Positions 1 through 4,754 of a DNA stretch of 7,521 bases are shown piece by piece. The stretch is from an uncultured Kiloniellales bacterium. Lineage in GTDB: Bacteria; Pseudomonadota; Alphaproteobacteria; Kiloniellales; JAKSDN01. The notes under the pieces are model-generated. The model did not search any database, was not told the origin of the DNA, and saw only the letters and a program-made list of their open reading frames with translations. Positions within the stretch are counted from its first letter, which is position 1. Each line of letters begins with the position of its first letter. Made by a program: the position numbers and the translations under genes. The stretch spans positions 1-7,521 of the forward strand of contig CALJXB010000171.1 in the NCBI GenBank assembly GCA_937974415.1, given 5' to 3'.

Positions 1-318
1 TGTGTCTTCAACAAGCAGGCCATCTATCGCGTGCGGCTTTCGGCGGAGCCTGGCGAGACGCTCGAGGCGGACTACCGGGAGATCGGGAATGGCGGTCAGT
101 CCCAGGTGCGCCGGCGGGCCGCGATCCGAAAAATCCGCATCCAGGCCTTCCCTCCCGAGGTCGAGGGGGTGAACGTCGACCCCTTCGAATTCTTCGAGAT
201 GCGCGGCGAGATCGAGATCGACCTGGATGCCGAGAGCGGGCTGCCGTTGCGGGTCAGCGGCGAAATCGGCTCTCGCAGGGTCGAGTTTCAGCTCAGCGAG
301 GTCGCCTGGCGCACCTAG
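1..318 (+). CDS. C-terminal part of a probable DUF3108-family protein (5' end outside window)
   Basis: An open frame runs from the first base of the window to a TAG stop, giving 105 visible residues; the true start lies to the left. A GTG at 31 could serve as a start, but the frame is open upstream of it with the same codon style and no ribosome binding site is seen, so I treat the gene as truncated by the window edge. The visible part alternates charged and hydrophobic residues like a beta-rich domain. It opens with a VFNKQAIYRVRL segment and closes with strands around GEIEIDLDAESGLPLRVSGE. That layout, a late 'acidic turn, LP, R-V' strand then a final G-R-x-V strand, resembles the end of DUF3108 proteins, which are generally exported envelope proteins of unknown function. 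The family call is from memory of the pattern and is tentative. That a real coding region ends here is much more certain. No membrane segment is visible in this part. Confidence 0.6.
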   Translation, partial: CVFNKQAIYRVRLSAEPGETLEADYREIGNGGQSQVRRRAAIRKIRIQAFPPEVEGVNVDPFEFFEMRGEIEIDLDAESGLPLRVSGEIGSRRVEFQLSEVAWRT

Positions 319-363
319 AGCGGATTTGGGGCCCAGGAAAGCCGGCGAGTTTGGCGCCCGCCG

Positions 364-378
364 TTAAGGAAAATTAAG
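364..378. promoter_or_regulatory. Paired TTAAG half-sites upstream of bactofilin (possible CtrA-type site)
   Basis: Two identical TTAAG words start at 364 and 374, exactly 10 bp apart, so they sit on the same face of the helix. They lie about 60 bp before the bactofilin start in a locally AT-rich patch of a GC-rich region. The cell-cycle regulator CtrA of alphaproteobacteria binds TTAA-N7-TTAAC. Here the spacer is 6 rather than 7 and the final C is a G, so the match is imperfect. I see no convincing -35/-10 pair. Confidence 0.25.
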
Positions 379-436
379 CATCGGGCGTTATGGTGGGGCT
401 AATCGCCAAACTCAATCGCGCAAGGAGTGCCCGCTC

Positions 437-985
437 ATGTTCGGAAAGAACGAATCCCGCCTTCGGATCGACCCAAGTGAGAACGGCACGACCCAGGACG
501 CGGGGCGAGAAGCCGCCACCGATGCCCCCGCCGGCCGCGTGCAGCACTCGATCCTCAGCTCCGACACCAAGCTCACCGGCGATCTGGTCAGCAGCGGCGA
601 TGTGACGGTCGAAGGCACCATAGAGGGCAGCGTCACCTGTCGCTCTCTCACCCTTTGCGGCCAGCCCACCATCAAAGGCACCGTCACGGCCGAGACCGCC
701 CATGTGAGCGGTGCCTTTAACGGTGAATTGCGGGCCAAGAAGGTCATTCTCAGCAAGACGGCGAAGATGCGCGGCGACATCTATCAGGAGGTCCTGGAGA
801 TGCATCCCGGCGCCCAATTCGAAGGCAAAGTGGCCCGCCTGCCGGATACCCAGCCCAAGTCTGCCGCCAAGACCAAGACGAAGTCCAAGACCAAACCCAC
901 GGACGCGTTCTCGCCCACGGCGCGGGCCGGCAACGGCAAGGACCGTGCCGAAGAGACCGACTCGAACGAACTGCTGCTGACCTGA
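437..985 (+). CDS. Bactofilin (polymer-forming cytoskeletal protein)
   Basis: A complete 182-residue protein. Bactofilins polymerise without nucleotide into filaments that scaffold cell-wall and polar proteins on the inner face of the cytoplasmic membrane. The central region, about residues 38-135, shows the family's beta-helix pattern: short repeats of alternating hydrophobic residues with glycine turns, such as LTGDLVSSGDVTVEGTIEGS and GTVTAETAHVSGAFNGEL. It is flanked by disordered tails, as usual. The N-terminus begins MFGKN, resembling the short MF-S/G-K start linked to membrane attachment in some bactofilins. The C-terminal tail has a lysine-rich stretch (residues 141-153, KSAAKTKTKSKTK) and ends in LLLT. 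The start is supported by AAGGAG at 422-427, nine bases upstream. Length is normal for the family. A strong terminator follows, so transcription probably ends here. The M23 peptidase gene often found beside bactofilins is not seen next to it in the window. Confidence 0.93.
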   Translation: MFGKNESRLRIDPSENGTTQDAGREAATDAPAGRVQHSILSSDTKLTGDLVSSGDVTVEGTIEGSVTCRSLTLCGQPTIKGTVTAETAHVSGAFNGELRAKKVILSKTAKMRGDIYQEVLEMHPGAQFEGKVARLPDTQPKSAAKTKTKSKTKPTDAFSPTARAGNGKDRAEETDSNELLLT

Positions 986-1014
986 AGTCCGGACGCTTCC
1001 CTGGCAAAATCGAC

Positions 1015-1057
1015 AAGCCCCGCCCGGAAATCCGATTTCGGGCGGGGCTTTTCTTTT
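1015..1057 (+). terminator. Intrinsic terminator after bactofilin
   Basis: A perfect 12-bp stem pairs AAGCCCCGCCCG (1015-1026) with CGGGCGGGGCTT (1039-1050). AAA/TTT at 1028-1030 and 1036-1038 could extend it with one bulged G. It is followed by a T-rich tract, TTTTCTTTT, overlapping the stem end at 1049-1057. It begins 30 bases after the bactofilin stop and points in the + direction. There is no equally good T-tract for the opposite strand, so it is probably one-way. Confidence 0.93.
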
Positions 1058-1150
1058 GCCGGGGACCGCGCTTTGATCGCGGCGGCGTCGGATCAGCCCC
1101 TCCAACGGGCGGAGTGGGCAGACCTTCGCCCGCGCGCGACGAGGCCCCGG

Positions 1151-1510
1151 ATGAAGCAGCCGCTACGATACGCCCCCCTCGCTCCGCTCTTTCTTGGCCT
1201 CGGCGCCTGTGGCTGGGTCGGGCTCAGCGATACCCTGACGCGAGATATGACGCCGCAGCAGGCCGCCGCTTGCCGTCAGGTCGTGGCCGAGGAGGTCGCG
1301 CGCCAGGGCATCGGCAGCGAACAGATCCGGCGCATCCACTATCAGCGGATGACACCCCAACGGCGCGGCTCCAAGGGCCAGAACGAGGGATATGAAGCCT
1401 GGGTTTACCCCAAGAAGGAGGGGCCGGGGGCGCTGATCGTCGAGCTCTCCCCGACCTGTCAGCTGCGCGACGCGTGGTATCACACGGGGCCGCCCACGGA
1501 GACTGAGTAG
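1151..1510 (+). CDS. Small predicted lipoprotein, function unknown
   Basis: 119 residues starting at ATG 1151. I chose this start because it gives a lipoprotein signal: a short basic N-terminus (K2, R6), a hydrophobic run and a lipobox LGAC with Cys20 as the acylation site, preceded by GAGG at 1141-1144. Upstream in-frame starts back to 1073 would bury this signal. The mature part is about 100 residues, polar, with Cys41 and Cys103 that could form a disulfide in the periplasm. An alpha-helical stretch (residues 34-60) is followed by likely beta strands (YEAWVYPK, GALIVELS). I do not recognise a domain. The residue after the lipid-bearing Cys is Gly, not Asp, which favours the outer membrane by the usual sorting rule, although that rule is less certain outside enterics. 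It lies downstream of a terminator, so it should have its own promoter, which I cannot identify. Confidence 0.75.
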   Translation: MKQPLRYAPLAPLFLGLGACGWVGLSDTLTRDMTPQQAAACRQVVAEEVARQGIGSEQIRRIHYQRMTPQRRGSKGQNEGYEAWVYPKKEGPGALIVELSPTCQLRDAWYHTGPPTETE

Positions 1511-1530
1511 GGACGAGCCCGCCGGTCTGG

Positions 1531-1543
1531 GCTAGGCTAGGGC
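1531..1543 (+). promoter_or_regulatory. GGCTA repeat before the dehydrogenase-like gene, possible promoter element
   Basis: The 61-base gap between the lipoprotein stop and the next start contains GCTAGGCTAGGGC, a short direct repeat of GGCTA with a CTAG-G-CTAG symmetry, about 30 bases before the ATG. TAGGCT-like words can act as weak -10 elements in GC-rich alphaproteobacteria, but there is no clear -35 partner. This is only a candidate. Confidence 0.15.
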
Positions 1544-1571
1544 CGATATCGGGACGGGGAGGGCTTGATCC

Positions 1572-2672
1572 ATGGCTGCGAGCGTTCTGATCGTTGGCGC
1601 CGGCGATGCCGGCCTCAAGATGGCCGCCGGCCTGGTGCAATCTGGCCGATTGCGCCACCTGACCCTGGCCGACCCGGCGCACGGCCGGGGGCCCGCGGCG
1701 GCGGGCCTGCTCGCCTCGTTGGGGCATTGCCCGGTGGATTTCGTCGCGCTCGACGGCACCCGCCAGGGCGATGTCGAGGCCCTGCTGCGCCGGGTCGGGC
1801 CGGACCTGCTGGTGCAATCGGCCAGCCTGGTGGGGCCCTGGGCGACGATCGGCCGGCAGGATCCGGTGGCCCAAGCCCTGTCCGCGGCCGGGCTCGGCAT
1901 CCAGCTGCCCGCCCAGCTCCCGGTCCTCACCAGCGTCATGCAGGCGGTCCGGGCCATCGACTATGCCGGGCCGGTCGCGAACCTCTCCCTGCCCGACATC
2001 ACCCACGCGGTGCTGCAGGCCCGGGGCCTCGCCCCCACCATCGGCCTGGGCAACGTCTCCATGCAGCTCTTGCGGGTCCGCGCGGCGCTCCGCGCCCAGG
2101 CGGCGGAGATAGGGGCGGCGGAGATAGGGGCAGCGGAGACGGAGCCGCCTTTGATCCGCCTGGTCGGCCACCACAAGCAGGTCTACGGCGTGATGATGGC
2201 GGAACTGCCCAAGGACCCGGAAGCGCGGGTCCGGGTCTACCTCGGCGAAGAGGGCCGGCGGGCCGACGAACTGGCCTACCAGGGCTATCCCCTGGCGCCC
2301 AGCATCGACTACAACGTGGTGACGGCCGCCGCCGCTCTGCCTGTGCTGCTGGCGCTGCTGCCCGACGCGGCGCCGCTCCGCTATTCCGCGCCCGCGCCCT
2401 TGGGCCTGCCCGGCGGTTACCCGGTCGAGATTGCCGCCGGCGCGGTCCGCCTCGACCTGCCGCCCGGCGCCGACCTGGACGAGATCGTCGCCTACCACCG
2501 GCGCATGGGCCGGGGCGACGGGGTGGAGGAGATCGCCGAGGACGGAACCGTGTTCTTCACCGAAGCCGCCAAGGCCGCCGTGGCGGACCTCGATCCGGGG
2601 CTGGGGGAACCGCTCTCGCCGGACGACGCGCTCGCCCGCTTCGAGCGCCTGGCCAGTCATCTCAATTGTTAA
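1572..2672 (+). CDS. Saccharopine-dehydrogenase-like NAD(P)-binding protein
   Basis: 366 residues. The N-terminus is a Rossmann fold: VLIVGAGDAGLKMAAGL gives the GxGxxG dinucleotide loop at residues 9-14. A second strand ends in LADP at residues 32-35, where an Asp would favour NAD over NADP, and a 'PDLLVQSASLVGP' strand (residues 77-89) is typical of saccharopine dehydrogenase and related amino-acid or opine-type reductases. The middle and C-terminal parts (GLGNVSMQLLRVR, VGHHKQVYGVMM, GGYPVEIAAG) look like a family-specific substrate domain that I cannot place. The substrate is therefore unknown, and a true lysine-pathway role is not supported by any neighbour. The start is backed by GGGGAGGG at 1556-1563. 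A five-residue tandem repeat (AAEIG) sits at about residues 177-189. The next gene begins 57 bases later, so co-transcription is possible but not shown. Confidence 0.8.
   Translation: MAASVLIVGAGDAGLKMAAGLVQSGRLRHLTLADPAHGRGPAAAGLLASLGHCPVDFVALDGTRQGDVEALLRRVGPDLLVQSASLVGPWATIGRQDPVAQALSAAGLGIQLPAQLPVLTSVMQAVRAIDYAGPVANLSLPDITHAVLQARGLAPTIGLGNVSMQLLRVRAALRAQAAEIGAAEIGAAETEPPLIRLVGHHKQVYGVMMAELPKDPEARVRVYLGEEGRRADELAYQGYPLAPSIDYNVVTAAAALPVLLALLPDAAPLRYSAPAPLGLPGGYPVEIAAGAVRLDLPPGADLDEIVAYHRRMGRGDGVEEIAEDGTVFFTEAAKAAVADLDPGLGEPLSPDDALARFERLASHLNC
2100..2140 (+). repeat. 15-bp in-frame tandem repeat
   Basis: Two perfect copies of GCGGCGGAGATAGGG (2100-2114, 2115-2129) are followed by a partial third copy with two changes (2130-2140). 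The unit is a multiple of three and encodes AAEIG, AAEIG, AAET, so copy-number change would keep the reading frame. It probably forms a loop or helix extension between the two halves of the dehydrogenase-like protein. Confidence 0.9.
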
Positions 2673-2720
2673 TTATCTATCTTAGAAAAAACGCGTAATA
2701 TACTGAAGTAGTGGAAGAAT
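2673..2720 (+). promoter_or_regulatory. AT-rich gap with a possible promoter for the HIT gene
   Basis: This short gap is strikingly AT-rich compared with everything around it. It contains TATACT at 2699-2704 (five of six matches to a TATAAT -10 box, overlapping TAATAT at 2696) and an A-tract at 2686-2691. No well-spaced -35 box is present, so a promoter is plausible but unproven. The following gene may thus be transcribed independently of the dehydrogenase-like gene. Confidence 0.3.
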
Positions 2721-2729
2721 GGAGGAGGC

Positions 2730-3188
2730 ATGAGCCGACAGAAAGCGCCTAATTCGACCATCGAGACCTTCGGCTATCCGGAGACCTTAATCGCTGACAC
2801 CGCGCACTGGGTGGTGCTGTTGCGGCCGCAACAGGTCACCCTGGGAAGCCTCGTCCTGGCCTGCAAGGGGCCGGCGACCGCCTTCTCGGGGATCGGCTCC
2901 GGTGCCTTCGCGGCGTTCGGGCGCGTCGTCGTCGACATCGAGGCCGGCCTCGGCCAGGCCTTCGCCTACGAAAAGATCAACTATCTGATGCTGATGATGG
3001 TGGACCCCCACGTCCACTTCCACGTCCTGCCCCGCTACGCCGCGCCGCGTAGTTTCGCGGGCGCAACCTTCGCCGACGTCGGATGGCCGGCGGCCCCGGA
3101 CCTCAAGGCGGTCAACGAGGTCACCACCGAACAGCGCGCCCAGTTGATAGCCCACCTGCGCGAGCGCTGGCCGGGAGCAACGGAATGA
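2730..3188 (+). CDS. HIT-family nucleotide hydrolase/transferase
   Basis: 152 residues, normal for a single HIT domain. The histidine triad that defines the superfamily is seen as HVHFHVL at residues 94-100; the middle His96 would be the nucleophile forming a nucleotidyl intermediate. Upstream, VTLGSLVLACK (residues 36-46) corresponds to the strand and turn before the nucleotide pocket, and KINYLMLMMVDPH leads into the triad, as expected. HIT enzymes hydrolyse or transfer nucleoside monophosphates from substrates such as dinucleoside polyphosphates, AMP-lysine-type conjugates or nucleotide sugars. The exact substrate cannot be read here. It is a soluble cytosolic protein with no signal peptide. 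The start is supported by a strong GGAGGAGG at 2721-2728, very close to the ATG. The last bases overlap the start of the next gene (ATGA), so the two are translationally coupled and probably act together. Confidence 0.88.
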   Translation: MSRQKAPNSTIETFGYPETLIADTAHWVVLLRPQQVTLGSLVLACKGPATAFSGIGSGAFAAFGRVVVDIEAGLGQAFAYEKINYLMLMMVDPHVHFHVLPRYAAPRSFAGATFADVGWPAAPDLKAVNEVTTEQRAQLIAHLRERWPGATE

Positions 3189-4039
3189 CGAGCGAGGAGC
3201 GGCTCGCCGAGTTGGACGAACGCTTCGTCGGCCTCTACGAGGCGACGCGCCGCCGGCTACTCGACGAACAAAAGGCACGCGCGCTCCTTCTCGTCGACGA
3301 GGACCGCATGCTGCTTTTCCACGGCGGCGGAGAGCCGCGAGTCTTAACCGGCTTGCGTCCGCCGCTCTACGAAAAACTCAAGACGCTGAGCCACGTACCC
3401 CTCGCGATCCATTGCCTGCTGATGGGGGAGGCCGATGGCGGCAAGGCGCTTTCGCACGCGATCTTGAACGCGCTTCACGATTACCGGCAACAGCTCGAGG
3501 CCTCCGCCGCCGACCTCGACACGACCGTGGAGTTCGAGACCGGAATCCTGCCCCGCAAGCTCGACATGCTCGAGCGGTCCCTCGCTTTCCTTGGCCGGGT
3601 CATGGACGAGGGCCGGGTGTCCCGGGCGGACCTGGCTGCGTACGGCCGCGCCAACGTCGCGGATATGAACGCGTGCTTCACCGCCGCCACCCGGGTGCAG
3701 CTCGACGCGTGCCATGCGCACATGATGCACGTGAAGGAGACCGTGCTTTCGGCCGACGACTGGGCGTCTCTGCGCGTCGTGATCATGGGGCCGCACATGG
3801 CCCACAAGGACCAGAACTTCCTGCAGTATTTCTCGCGGCTTCTCCACACGCCCTTGTATGCCGACAAGCGGGTCGTCTATTTCGAAGGCGAGGACATGGC
3901 CGGCGCGCTCGATCTTCTGGGCACCACGCTCCTCGACTTCCAGGCCTCGCGGTCCATATTCGACGATGAGGACCGCCTGCACCGCGACGTGCTGGCTGAC
4001 GCCACCATGCGCTATTTGGACGAGCTGTTTGCCGGGTGA
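3185..4039 (+). CDS. Unrecognised 284-residue protein coupled to the HIT gene
   Basis: I do not recognise this family. The start ATG at 3185 overlaps the HIT stop (ATGA) and has GGGAG at 3173-3177, seven bases upstream. The frame is open further upstream only because it runs across the HIT gene. The protein is soluble, with no signal or membrane segment. It begins with a charged helix (residues 2-32), then a short beta-like part (ARALLLVDEDRMLLFHGG) that could be a small N-terminal domain. The rest looks mostly helical. Two histidine clusters stand out: CHAHMMH (residues 176-182) and GPHMAHKDQ (residues 202-210). They could hold a metal or form an active site, which is inference only. The C-terminal part (KRVVYFEGEDMAGALDLLGTTLLD) resembles an alpha/beta segment. 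Codon use matches its neighbours, so there is no sign of recent transfer. That it is a real gene is supported by the overlap, ribosome binding site and full-length open frame. Confidence 0.85.
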   Translation: MTSEERLAELDERFVGLYEATRRRLLDEQKARALLLVDEDRMLLFHGGGEPRVLTGLRPPLYEKLKTLSHVPLAIHCLLMGEADGGKALSHAILNALHDYRQQLEASAADLDTTVEFETGILPRKLDMLERSLAFLGRVMDEGRVSRADLAAYGRANVADMNACFTAATRVQLDACHAHMMHVKETVLSADDWASLRVVIMGPHMAHKDQNFLQYFSRLLHTPLYADKRVVYFEGEDMAGALDLLGTTLLDFQASRSIFDDEDRLHRDVLADATMRYLDELFAG

Positions 4040-4092
4040 TTCCGAGCAAGGGAAAGCCGTTCAGTGCCGACGCCTGCCGCGCCGATTCCCCC
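4040..4092. other. Gap between converging genes
   Basis: 53 bases separate the two converging gene ends. I see no strong stem with a T-tract on either strand, so termination here may be Rho-dependent or use a weak structure. Confidence 0.5.
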
Positions 4093-4713
4093 TCAGTGAG
4101 TCGCCAGGATATAGCCGATCAGGACAGCGACGAGGGCGAGTAGGGCCCAGTTCAGCCGGCGCAGGTGCGCCGTGTTGGCATCGGCGGCCGCTGGCGGGGC
4201 GGCTGCCGTCACGGCCGGTGCAGCGGCCTTAGCAGGCACTGGCGCTTCGCCGGCCAGCGCCTCGAGCGGTACGGCGCCGGTCACGATGTCGCCGAAGCGG
4301 GCGAAGAAGTCGGTGGCGTATTTGTTTGCCGTCGACTGCACCAGGCGCGAGCCGACCTGGGCCAGCTTGCCGCCCACGTCGGCCGTGACCACGTAGTCGA
4401 GCAGCGTGGCGTCGCCGTCTTCCGCGAGCGAGACTTGGGCGCTGCCCTTGGCCACGCCGGCGGCCCCCCCCTTGCCCTGGCCGGAGATGCGGTAGCTCTC
4501 GGGCGGTCGGATGTCGCTGAGCTCGACCCGGCCCGAGAACTTGGCCCGCACCGGCCCGACCTTGGCCCGGACCACGGCGTCGAAGGCACTGTCGCCGTCC
4601 TGGGTCAGGGACTCGCAGCCGGGGATGCAGGCCTTCAGGACGTTGGGATCGTTCAAGGATTGCCAGACCTTCTGTCGGGGCGCGGCGATCCGTTGTTGGC
4701 CCTTCAGTTCCAT
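4093..4713 (-). CDS. coxG: CoxG-like protein, membrane-anchored SRPBCC domain
   Basis: 206 residues. Residues 1-150 match the CoxG / CO dehydrogenase subunit G pattern: MELKGQQRIAAPRQKVWQSL, then NDPNVLKACIPGCE (the conserved CIPGCE turn), and a later V-x-A-D-V-G-G-K-L-A-Q-V-G-S-R-L motif. This is a START/SRPBCC-type fold. An Ala/Pro-rich linker (about 155-178) leads to a single hydrophobic helix at 188-204 (LNWALLALVAVLIGYIL), which would anchor the protein to the cytoplasmic membrane. In Oligotropha, CoxG is reported to recruit CO dehydrogenase to the membrane, so this protein may do the same for the enzyme encoded just upstream. Start chosen at ATG 4713, with AGGAGGA at 4722-4728 eight bases away; the longer open frame upstream overlaps coxL and is a shadow. 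It follows the large subunit after 41 bases, so it is likely the same operon. A run of eight G residues occurs in the coding strand at 4464-4471. Confidence 0.88.
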   Translation of the reverse strand: MELKGQQRIAAPRQKVWQSLNDPNVLKACIPGCESLTQDGDSAFDAVVRAKVGPVRAKFSGRVELSDIRPPESYRISGQGKGGAAGVAKGSAQVSLAEDGDATLLDYVVTADVGGKLAQVGSRLVQSTANKYATDFFARFGDIVTGAVPLEALAGEAPVPAKAAAPAVTAAAPPAAADANTAHLRRLNWALLALVAVLIGYILATH

Positions 4714-4754
4714 GTCCGCGGTCCTCCTAGGCGGTCTCTTCGCCGACCCATGTG

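Noticed and set aside
374..1105. Minus-strand open frame (243 residues) opposite bactofilin
   Set aside because: It covers both the bactofilin gene and its terminator, and contains Gly/Leu/Arg-rich repeats mirroring the lysine-rich tail codons; no family resemblance.
1224..2660. Long minus-strand open frame (478 residues) opposite the lipoprotein and dehydrogenase-like genes
   Set aside because: Its translation is dominated by R, G, P, A and H with no recognisable fold, while the + strand frame has a Rossmann motif and ribosome binding site. It is a GC-driven shadow.
3083..3184. N-terminal extension of the unrecognised protein into the HIT gene
   Set aside because: It overlaps about 100 bases of the HIT gene with a low-quality translation; the ATGA overlap at 3185 with its own ribosome binding site is the better start.
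4050..4092. GGGA/TCCC words in the convergent gap as a terminator hairpin
   Set aside because: The pairing is only four to five bases with a loop over 30 bases and no T-tract.
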